From Sediminibacterium sp. (lineage in GTDB: Bacteria > Bacteroidota > Bacteroidia > Chitinophagales > Chitinophagaceae), in NCBI GenBank assembly GCA_028288645.1, contig JAQBNJ010000188.1:1-10432 (forward strand): a stretch of 10,432 nucleotides of DNA, read 5' to 3'. Below, piece after piece: positions 6,245-10,432 of this stretch. A model generated the notes under the pieces. It worked only from the letters and a program-made list of their open reading frames with translations. It was not told the origin of the DNA and made no database searches. Made by a program: the position numbers and the translations under genes. Every line of letters begins with the position of its first letter. Within the stretch, counting starts at the first letter, position 1.

Positions 6245-6252
6245 TAGATTTG
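6245..6252 (+). promoter_or_regulatory. Putative -7 element directly before the rlpA-like gene
   Basis: TAGATTTG matches TAnnTTTG and ends only 4 bp before the ATG at 6257. If used, transcription would start at or next to the start codon. No good -33 element is seen at 19-20 bp upstream. An upstream promoter with a leader is the alternative. Confidence 0.4.
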
Positions 6253-6256
6253 TAGT

Positions 6257-6625
6257 ATGACGAAAAGATCATTCCTGTTTGCAATTATATTTATTGCCTT
6301 TTCAACTTCCTGCCATCGCAAAGCGATACCTGGGGAAAGTGGCACAGAAACAGGAATGGCATCTTACTATGCGGAAACCTATAACGGGAAAAAAACCTCG
6401 AGCGGCGAGATCTACCATTCATCAGAACTCACGGCGGCACATAAGAAACTTCCTTTTGGTACCAAAGTAAAAGTAACAAATCTCGCAAACGGTAAAACCG
6501 TGAAAGTGCGCGTGAATGACCGCGGCCCATTTGTTGCCGGGCGTATCATAGACCTTACAAAAGCTGCCGCCAAAAAGATCGATATGCTTGCAGCGGGTGT
6601 GGTAAAAGTTAAGATCAGTTATTAG
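6257..6625 (+). CDS. RlpA-like double-psi beta-barrel lipoprotein (septal ring lytic transglycosylase family), no SPOR domain
   Basis: The protein has 122 residues. The N-terminus (MTKRSFLFAIIFIAFSTSC) is a lipoprotein-type signal with Cys19 as the probable lipidation site. The S-T-S-C box is loose, but Bacteroidota tolerate this. Residues 31-122 are a complete RlpA barrel: ETGMASYYAETYNGKKTSSG (31-50), LTAAHKKLPFGTKVKVTNL (58-76), VRVNDRGPF (84-92) with the conserved Asp88, and GRIIDLTKAAAKKI (95-108). In Pseudomonas, RlpA cleaves glycan strands stripped of peptides during cell separation. Longer RlpAs carry a C-terminal SPOR domain that targets septal peptidoglycan. It is absent here, so localisation must depend on the lipid anchor or a partner, and activity is inferred only from the barrel. 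It converges with a - strand gene across a shared hairpin. Confidence 0.92.
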   Translation: MTKRSFLFAIIFIAFSTSCHRKAIPGESGTETGMASYYAETYNGKKTSSGEIYHSSELTAAHKKLPFGTKVKVTNLANGKTVKVRVNDRGPFVAGRIIDLTKAAAKKIDMLAAGVVKVKISY

Positions 6626-6629
6626 TTAG

Positions 6630-6662
6630 AACTTTTGGAAAGTTTTAAACTTTCCAAAAGTT
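6630..6662. terminator. Bidirectional hairpin between convergent genes
   Basis: AACTTTTGGAAAGTTT (6630-6645) and AAACTTTCCAAAAGTT (6647-6662) are perfectly complementary 16-bp arms around one T. The hairpin starts 4 bp after the rlpA stop and overlaps the stop codon of the - strand gene (6661-6663). Each strand ends its arm in a short T-containing tail, suiting two-way termination. Nearly identical AACTTT-GGAAAGTTT hairpins are familiar between Bacteroidota genes. Confidence 0.75.
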
Positions 6663-7029
6663 ACCCGCATTTTTTTCTTACGATCAACACCTGCTCCTTC
6701 CCCACAACCCTATATCCATATTCATAGCAGAAATGAAACCGGTTACCTTTTTTATTTGCAGAGCAATGGGTATAGTAGTGAAAACTAAAACCTTTGTTCT
6801 GCATGATGCGTTTGGTTGTTTTCGTGATAAGTTTTGCGGGCAACAATAGTTCCTCAAGTACACGCCGGTTCCTGCGCAGGGCGTGATTGATGTTGCGGAT
6901 ATAATTATTGCCATCGCTGTTCAACTGGTTGTGATGTGCGTTGCGGCAAAAATTATTGCAGAATTTTTTATCTGCGCGTCCGTTGATGTGGTGGTTGCAA
7001 CTAAGGCAAACTTTGGTTTCTGCGATCAT
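6661..7029 (-). CDS. Small Zn-ribbon protein (DUF2116-like), conserved unknown
   Basis: The protein has 122 residues. The N-terminus has a zinc ribbon of the form C-x2-C...C-x3-C: Cys8 and Cys11 (VCLSC), then Cys24 and Cys28 (KKFCNNFCRNAHHNQLN). The middle part (39-60, DGNNYIRNINHALRRNRRVL) is a basic helix. The rest (73-120) is strand-rich (GFSFHYYTHCSANKKGNRFH, FCYEYGYRVV). The GRADKKFC...CRNAHHNQ pattern recalls the Zn-ribbon annotated as DUF2116, and proteins with this whole layout are common in Bacteroidota as conserved unknowns. The ribbon and basic helix suggest nucleic-acid binding, which is inference. It is on the opposite strand to rlpA and ends in the shared hairpin. A 91-bp gap separates it from the upstream unknown gene. 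Confidence 0.85.
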   Translation of the reverse strand: MIAETKVCLSCNHHINGRADKKFCNNFCRNAHHNQLNSDGNNYIRNINHALRRNRRVLEELLLPAKLITKTTKRIMQNKGFSFHYYTHCSANKKGNRFHFCYEYGYRVVGKEQVLIVRKKCG

Positions 7030-7120
7030 ATTTGAGATTTTGATGGCAGGTTACAAACAGTGCGCTAATATATTCAATGCATTCGAAATTGAGTAGCGTA
7101 TTAGTACGTTGAAACAAGGG

Positions 7121-7888
7121 TTATTTCCCCGTTTTTTTCCTCAGTAGTTTTTTGAAATCAGGCTGGTCAAAATCAAATTCCGGCATTTTTGAATCGGATT
7201 CGCTCACGATCATATCAAAATTCTTAATGCTTTCTTTCGGGATATATAGTTCATAGCTGAACACTTTTTCCGTTTCGCTTTTATATTCCCAGATAGCTAT
7301 TTTATTTTCCGGGTCGATGATATGTATGTTCAGGATCTCCGGGCGTATAAATCCTTCCATCCTTACAAAATAGTCTTTGCTGCGAATTTCCCAGGTGTCG
7401 TTGTCTTTTTTTGAAACGGACTGCAGTACATAAGGCATCGGTCCATCCATGAACCAGAACATCAGTAACGAATCACTCAGAATTCTCCTGCCGAGGTTAC
7501 CCATATCCGAAGGCTTGTATACATAATATTTATTTTTGTACAGGTAGAGAGGAACCCATTCACGCGGGAGATCATCTATTGGTATTTTGTTAAGGGCGAT
7601 CTTTCTTTTTTTTATGCGCTCGTTGTATGCATCTATGTTTTGGTTCTGCGTAAATGAAAAATCGCCAAGTAACTGGTGGTTTTTTGAATTCCGGTTGGTA
7701 TCAATATAAACATTGTAAAAGAAGTGATAAGCAACTCCGTTGTAGATCGTGTCTTTTGACCTTTTTATTAAAAAGGCGGTATCATATACCTCTTTGTCAC
7801 TGATGTTTTTTGAACGGGTAGAATGCAATGGTTCATTACTATGTGAAGCACATATCCATAAACCAAGCAGTGCCAAACATATATTCAT
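7121..7888 (-). CDS. Secreted protein of unknown function
   Basis: The protein has 255 residues and I do not recognise the family. The N-terminus (MNICLALLGLWICASHSNEP) looks like a signal peptide without the usual positive start, and cleavage near A14-S15 is plausible. A lipoprotein reading through Cys13 is unlikely because the preceding box (L-W-I) is poor. No in-frame ATG lies between the upstream TAG stop and this start. The mature part is rich in Lys, Asp, Tyr and Asn with alternating strands (YHFFYNVYIDTNRNSKNHQL, YLYKNKYYVYKPSDMG, MFWFMDGPMPYVLQSV) and ends in a basic tail (KKLLRKKTGK). It looks like a periplasmic or outer-membrane-associated protein. It lies 122 bp downstream of trxA on the same strand, and that gap contains a 10-bp direct repeat but no clear terminator. 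Confidence 0.75.
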   Translation of the reverse strand: MNICLALLGLWICASHSNEPLHSTRSKNISDKEVYDTAFLIKRSKDTIYNGVAYHFFYNVYIDTNRNSKNHQLLGDFSFTQNQNIDAYNERIKKRKIALNKIPIDDLPREWVPLYLYKNKYYVYKPSDMGNLGRRILSDSLLMFWFMDGPMPYVLQSVSKKDNDTWEIRSKDYFVRMEGFIRPEILNIHIIDPENKIAIWEYKSETEKVFSYELYIPKESIKNFDMIVSESDSKMPEFDFDQPDFKKLLRKKTGK

Positions 7889-7950
7889 ATAAACTGTTGA
7901 TAGCCTGCACTAATCTACTTATTTTTTAGAAAACCACGGCAGCGGTCGGG

Positions 7951-7977
7951 ACGCTAAATCGGCCTGAACGCTAAATC
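7951..7977. repeat. Two direct 10-bp repeats between trxA and the secreted protein gene
   Basis: ACGCTAAATC occurs at 7951-7960 and 7968-7977, a 17-bp period, about 63 bp upstream of the - strand start at 7888. It could be a paired regulatory site for that gene or a remnant of a dispersed repeat. No TAnnTTTG element on the - strand supports a promoter here. Confidence 0.45.
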
Positions 7978-8010
7978 CTCAAGCATTTACTTACAAACAT
8001 TGATAGGTGC

Positions 8011-8307
8011 TCATTCATTCTGATCAATCACCTGTTGCAATTGTTTCGCCGAAACCACACCTGATTGCCGCCAGACCGGTTTTCCTTCTCTGAAAAGAAT
8101 AAAAGTGGGAACGCCCTGTATCTGGTAATCCGATGCAGTTTGCGGATTTTTGTCTACATCCATTTTCAGGATCGTGGCTTTATCGCCTATCCTGGTTTTT
8201 ACTTCTTTCAGTATCGGCGCCATGGTTTTACATGGCCCGCACCATTCTGCGAAGAAATCTATCAGTACCAATTTATCTTTTGATACGATATCTGAGAGGG
8301 TTGCCAT
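8011..8307 (-). CDS. trxA: Thioredoxin
   Basis: The protein has 98 residues, about ten fewer than E. coli TrxA because the first strand is shortened. The catalytic motif WCGPC is at 22-26 within [19 protein letters not shown], followed by the buried-lysine region and [20 protein letters not shown], whose Pro67 is the conserved cis-proline facing the active site. A glycine (G83) in the last strand and a C-terminal helix ([12 protein letters not shown]) complete the fold. It lacks a signal peptide, so it is a cytoplasmic disulfide reductase serving ribonucleotide reductase, methionine sulfoxide reductases and peroxidases together with a thioredoxin reductase encoded elsewhere. It is transcribed away from ssb across a 276-bp spacer holding a strong dyad. 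Bacteroidota often have several thioredoxins, so this may not be the only one. Confidence 0.95.
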   Translation of the reverse strand: MATLSDIVSKDKLVLIDFFAEWCGPCKTMAPILKEVKTRIGDKATILKMDVDKNPQTASDYQIQGVPTFILFREGKPVWRQSGVVSAKQLQQVIDQNE

Positions 8308-8446
8308 AGTATCTGTTTTGTCTTGTTAATCTATTACAAGAATGATACCGGAACGGAGGATCAGTTTTCTGACAACCGGGTTACTAAAACAACATCTTTA
8401 TCCGGCTTGCCAAATGTGCCTGTCGATTTTTGTGATAGACAGATCG

Positions 8447-8488
8447 TTAAACGTTTACAAGCACTTACATACGCAAGTAAACGTTTAA
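8447..8488. promoter_or_regulatory. Double palindromic operator between trxA and ssb
   Basis: TTAAACGTTTAC (8447-8458) and GTAAACGTTTAA (8477-8488) are perfect 12-bp inverted repeats. Each contains the full palindrome TAAACGTTTA, and the two start exactly 30 bp apart, close to three helical turns. The central CG in an A/T-flanked palindrome is the pattern of LacI/GalR-family operators. The site lies 139 bp upstream of trxA and 95 bp upstream of ssb, so it could act on either. A -7-like CATATTTG (8515-8522) follows in the ssb direction. The rest of 8308-8583 shows no gene or other clear feature. Confidence 0.6.
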
Positions 8489-8583
8489 TTGTCTTTCTGT
8501 TTTTATTTCCTGTTCATATTTGTACAGTAATCCTCATGCAGCTAATAATGTAACACGGTCTAAAAGATCTTAAAATACATATT

Positions 8584-8922
8584 ATGAATGCAATGAAAAA
8601 CAAAGTGCAGCTGATCGGTCATCTCGGTCAGGCTCCTGAAATTAAAGCCCTCGCCGATGGCAAAAAAGTAGCGCACCTGAGAGTGGCCACCAATGAAAAT
8701 TACAAAAATGCCAAAGGCGAAAAAGTAACAGAAACGCAATGGCACAATGTAGTGGCCTGGGGCAAACTCGCCGAGATCGCCGAAAAATACCTGGTAAAAG
8801 GAATCGAAGTGGCTATTGAAGGCAAACTGATCAACCGTAGCTATACCGATAAACAAGGAGTGAAACGCGATGTTACGGAGATACAGGCGAATGAGTTGCT
8901 GATACTGACAAAAAAAGCGTAG
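8584..8922 (+). CDS. Single-stranded DNA-binding protein, short form without acidic tail
   Basis: The protein has 112 residues. It has a bacterial SSB OB-fold: KVQLIGHLGQAPEIKAL (7-23), KKVAHLRVATNENYKNAKGE (27-46), the signature TQWHNVVAWGKLAEIAEKYL (51-70) with Trp53 and Trp59, KGIEVAIEGKLINRSYTDKQ (72-91) and TEIQANELLIL (98-108). SSB tetramers coat single-stranded DNA in replication and repair. Canonical SSBs are about 150-180 residues and end in an acidic D-D-x-P-F type tail that recruits repair proteins. Here the protein ends LTKKA, with no linker or tail. It is therefore likely a secondary SSB paralogue. A second in-frame ATG at 8593 could be the true start (MKNKVQL), and both give the same domain. 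It is divergent from trxA. Confidence 0.93.
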   Translation: MNAMKNKVQLIGHLGQAPEIKALADGKKVAHLRVATNENYKNAKGEKVTETQWHNVVAWGKLAEIAEKYLVKGIEVAIEGKLINRSYTDKQGVKRDVTEIQANELLILTKKA

Positions 8923-8930
8923 GGTATCCT

Positions 8931-9020
8931 CATTGCTGTAAGGGACGAAGCAATCTGTGCTTCGAAATTCGGAGCAGTTGCTATTTGCAATACAGATTGC
9001 TTCGTGCCTCGCAAAGACGA
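8931..9020. repeat. Dispersed palindromic element with ACGAAGCAATCTGT arms
   Basis: Perfect 14-bp arms ACGAAGCAATCTGT (8945-8958) and ACAGATTGCTTCGT (8992-9005) flank a 33-nt interior. Degenerate outer arms (CATTGC...AGGG on the left, CCTCGCAAAGACG on the right) match the widespread 'CATTGCGAGG-ACGAAGCAATCT' intergenic repeat known from many bacterial genomes. It sits between ssb and the comB-like gene and has no ORF of its own, so it resembles a non-autonomous or REP-like element, partly eroded on the left side. Confidence 0.7.
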
Positions 9021-9050
9021 CCACCGATCGGCGTTCAACACTTCAACATT

Positions 9051-9066
9051 TCCCGCATTTGCGGGA
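9051..9066 (+). repeat. TCCCGC/GCGGGA mini-hairpin upstream of comB
   Basis: TCCCGC (9051-9056) and GCGGGA (9061-9066) surround an ATTT loop. Outside it, AACACT (9037-9042) and AGTGTT (9070-9075) could close a longer, imperfect stem. There is no T-tract. It ends 41 bp before the comB ATG and upstream of the -7 element, so it would act as a terminator of ssb read-through or as DNA rather than in the comB mRNA. Confidence 0.5.
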
Positions 9067-9092
9067 TTCAGTGTTCAATATTCCCTTCTCCT

Positions 9093-9100
9093 TATCTTTG
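9093..9100 (+). promoter_or_regulatory. Putative -7 promoter element of the comB-like gene
   Basis: TATCTTTG matches TAnnTTTG and ends 6 bp before ATG 9107, which predicts a start of transcription at or within a few bases of the ATG. No convincing -33 element is present 19-20 bp upstream. Confidence 0.5.
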
Positions 9101-9106
9101 CAGGCC

Positions 9107-9826
9107 ATGGATCAAAAGCCCTTCCTGCATACCGTTCTTTCGCCACGATTACTTGATATCTATGATATCACTAACAGCATTGTTGTGGTCATTGATGTAT
9201 TCCGCGCCACATCAACCATTGCTACTGCTTTGTATAACGGCGCAGCACGGGTAATACCGGTTGATTCGGTTGATAAATGCATCGAGATAGGTAAAACCAC
9301 TGGTGGCATTACTGCAGGTGAAAGAGACGGCAAAGTAATACCGGGGCTGGCGTATGGAAATTCTCCCGCAGAATACCCACGTTCCTTCATTGAAGGAAAA
9401 ACATTGGTGCTTACCACCACCAACGGCACACGCCTTTTACACATGGCGTTAAATTGCGGGGCCTCAGAAGTGGTTACGGGTTCCTTTCCGAACCTGTCTG
9501 CTGTTTGTGATTATCTCGCCGCTCAAAAAAAGAATGTGATCCTCGGTTGCTCCGCATGGAAAGACAGGTTCAACCTCGAAGATGCTTTGTTCGCGGGAGC
9601 TGTTATACAACAGATCCAGGATCATTTCACCATTCATTGCGATAGCAGTTTAATGGCGCTTGATATGTATGAACTGCATAAAAAAGATATGTTCAGTTTT
9701 ATCCGGCGAACAACACATTGGCACCGGCTGGCATCTTATGGCCTGGAGTCTGATCTTGAATATTGCGTAACACCTGATGCTGCCAACATACTTCCTTTTT
9801 ATAAAGATGGTGATCTTGTTCTGTAA
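9107..9826 (+). CDS. comB: 2-phosphosulfolactate phosphatase (ComB family)
   Basis: The protein has 239 residues, the usual ComB length. The family dephosphorylates (R)-2-phospho-3-sulfolactate to sulfolactate with Mg2+. In methanogens this feeds coenzyme M synthesis. Signatures: VVVIDVFRATSTIATAL (26-42), AGERDGKVIPGLAYGNSPAE (70-89), LVLTTTNGTRLL (100-111), VILGCSAWKDRFNLEDALFA (144-163) and the C-terminal CVTPDAANILPFYKDG (220-235). ATG 9107 is chosen because the family begins a few residues before the first strand. A longer frame open from 8957 would run through an intergenic repeat and a promoter element. No comA or other sulfonate genes are in the window, so the physiological substrate in this bacterium is open. 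Sulfolactate or another sulfonate metabolism is an inference. It is likely monocistronic. Confidence 0.92.
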   Translation: MDQKPFLHTVLSPRLLDIYDITNSIVVVIDVFRATSTIATALYNGAARVIPVDSVDKCIEIGKTTGGITAGERDGKVIPGLAYGNSPAEYPRSFIEGKTLVLTTTNGTRLLHMALNCGASEVVTGSFPNLSAVCDYLAAQKKNVILGCSAWKDRFNLEDALFAGAVIQQIQDHFTIHCDSSLMALDMYELHKKDMFSFIRRTTHWHRLASYGLESDLEYCVTPDAANILPFYKDGDLVL

Positions 9827-9834
9827 GAACAGAA
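9819..9834 (+). terminator. Small hairpin overlapping the comB stop codon
   Basis: TTCTGT (9819-9824) and ACAGAA (9829-9834) pair around AAGA. The TAA stop (9824-9826) begins on the last base of the left arm. No T-tract follows (TGAAAAAAC), so this is a weak candidate for 3'-end formation. Confidence 0.25.
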
Positions 9835-9855
9835 TGAAAAAACTTTGAAAGTAAC

Positions 9856-9885
9856 GCATTTGTTTCATCTCCCGCTAACAAATGC
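9856..9885 (+). terminator. Hairpin 30 bp after comB, possible terminator
   Basis: GCATTTGTT (9856-9864) and AACAAATGC (9877-9885) are perfect 9-bp arms with a 12-nt loop. T-rich DNA appears only after a CTGCC gap. The position between comB and the next promoter region favours a transcript end. It is the main feature of the first half of the 302-bp gene-free stretch 9827-10128. Confidence 0.45.
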
Positions 9886-9991
9886 CTGCCTATTTCAAAA
9901 ATTATTTTTGTAATAGCATAACAAATCTTAAAATTTCGTTTTCAACCCGAGATTTCTTTCATTTCTTTTCGCAAAGCGGTTTCCTTTCCGT

Positions 9992-9999
9992 TACTTTTG
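9992..9999 (+). promoter_or_regulatory. Putative -7 promoter element of the SWIM-domain gene
   Basis: TACTTTTG matches TAnnTTTG. It would give a leader of about 125 nt containing both heptamer arrays. A second match, TATTTTTG at 9903-9910, is a weaker alternative because it would give a leader over 200 nt. Neither has a clear -33 element. Confidence 0.4.
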
Positions 10000-10016
10000 C
10001 AAATTGCTCTTTCGGG

Positions 10017-10123
10017 TTTGTGGTTTGTAGTTTGTGGTTTGTAGTTGGGGCTAGCGGTCTCAAAAATACTTTCATCCCGCATATTATCGACAACCACAAA
10101 CTACAAACCACAAACTACAAACC
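10017..10123. repeat. Pair of inverted heptamer arrays in the leader of the SWIM gene
   Basis: Four heptamers alternating TTTGTGG and TTTGTAG (10017-10044, then TTG) are mirrored by four alternating CCACAAA and CTACAAA (10094-10121). The best pairing is a perfect 25-bp inverted repeat, 10022-10046 with 10099-10123. A register shifted by one heptamer gives 24 bp. The loop region holds GGGGCTAGCGG. The right array ends 5 bp before the next start codon. Confidence 0.85.
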
Positions 10124-10128
10124 GATCC

Positions 10129-10432
10129 ATGGCTTTACCCTACCTGGTCAAACATATTTACAACAGCGGTACGGAGGAAGTGATCCGCCGCGGAAAAAAG
10201 ATCCATGCCCTGGGCAATGTGGAGCTTATTGAATATGATGACCTGATGGCTTCCGTTATTTTTCGCGTAAAGGATGATGGGTATGCTACTTTTTATAAAG
10301 TGCATATCAACCAGTTCAAAGACCCCAAAACATTATCACTTCGCTGCAGTTGCCCGTATAATCTTTCGGAGATCTGTCGCCACAAAGCCGGCGCATTATT
10401 TCATTTACAGGATATGCTCGATAAAAATTTAT
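10129..10432 (+). CDS. SWIM zinc-finger protein, N-terminus of a probable SNF2-family helicase; cut by window end
   Basis: The frame is open from ATG 10129 to the window end (101 full codons). The protein starts MALPYLVKHIYNSGTEEVIR. Residues 21-70 are basic then strand-rich (GNVELIEYDDLMASVIFRVK, ATFYKVHINQF). A SWIM zinc finger follows at about 72-86: C73-S-C75, then seven residues, C83-R-H85 (C-x-C-x7-C-x-H), with a helix after it (AGALFHLQDMLDKN). SWIM domains bind DNA or proteins. In Bacteroidota this N-terminus typically precedes a DEAD/DEAH SNF2-type ATPase of about a thousand residues that remodels protein-DNA complexes, but the helicase part lies beyond the window, so that part is inferred. 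The leader contains a long hairpin close to the ATG. No Shine-Dalgarno is seen (CCGATCC). Confidence 0.8.
   Translation, partial: MALPYLVKHIYNSGTEEVIRRGKKIHALGNVELIEYDDLMASVIFRVKDDGYATFYKVHINQFKDPKTLSLRCSCPYNLSEICRHKAGALFHLQDMLDKNL

Noticed and set aside
8322..8340. CTTGT...ACAAG inverted repeat just upstream of trxA
   Set aside because: There are only 5 bp of continuous arm and mismatches in the centre, so it is not clearly above chance.
8323..8553. 76-codon + strand frame (TTG start) in the trxA/ssb spacer
   Set aside because: It has a non-ATG start, no family resemblance, and runs straight through the double operator. The spacer reads as regulatory DNA.
8957..9106. 50-codon N-terminal extension of the comB frame
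   Set aside because: It would translate the palindromic repeat, mini-hairpin and -7 element. ComB proteins begin close to residue 1 of the 9107 start.
9882..10232. 116-codon + strand frame across the heptamer arrays
   Set aside because: It overlaps the well-supported SWIM frame in another phase and consists largely of repeat translation (HKLQTTNYK).

Overview
The window looks like chromosomal DNA of a Bacteroidota bacterium, most likely in or near Chitinophagaceae. The evidence is indirect. Moderate G+C, AT-rich spacers, several copies of the Bacteroidota -7 promoter element TAnnTTTG, few Shine-Dalgarno sites, and gene types typical of the phylum (PadR plus a PspC-domain membrane protein, a small DLWN-box protein, a short Zn-ribbon protein, a SWIM-domain protein, RlpA without SPOR) all point the same way. 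No rRNA, tRNA, CRISPR array, transposase or integrase was found.

Layout. 1-774: the end of a small four-helix holin-like membrane protein gene, followed by a HigA-type helix-turn-helix gene with no toxin partner. 775-1095: a gene-free stretch of hairpins and palindromes ending in a promoter with a dyad operator. 1096-4887: a probable envelope-stress operon on the + strand, with a 63-residue basic protein, a PadR repressor, a 743-residue HAAS-like/PspC/PspC/multi-TM protein, a small membrane-anchored protein and a lipoprotein, closed by a strong intrinsic terminator at 4938-4970. 5018-6103: gcvT. 6257-6625: a short RlpA-like lipoprotein gene. These two are separated by a long CACAGA-type palindrome. 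6661-8307, - strand: trxA, a secreted protein of unknown function, and a Zn-ribbon protein that converges on rlpA across a 16-bp-arm hairpin. 8308-8583: divergent trxA/ssb spacer holding two TAAACGTTTA palindromes exactly 30 bp apart. 8584-8922: a short, tail-less ssb. 8923-9106: a dispersed palindromic repeat, a mini-hairpin and a promoter. 9107-9826: comB-like phosphatase gene. 9827-10128: hairpins and a pair of inverted heptamer arrays. 10129 to the end: the start of a SWIM zinc-finger gene, probably a SNF2-family helicase, cut off by the window edge.

How the genes work together. The clearest functional unit is the PadR/PspC operon. The regulator, the likely membrane sensor and the dyad at the promoter together suggest an autoregulated response to membrane stress. 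The rest are mostly single housekeeping or envelope genes: glycine cleavage, thioredoxin, SSB, RlpA and ComB. The most unusual DNA is between genes, where at least eight distinct palindromic structures are visible. Several lie where they could affect transcription ends, repressor binding or translation starts.
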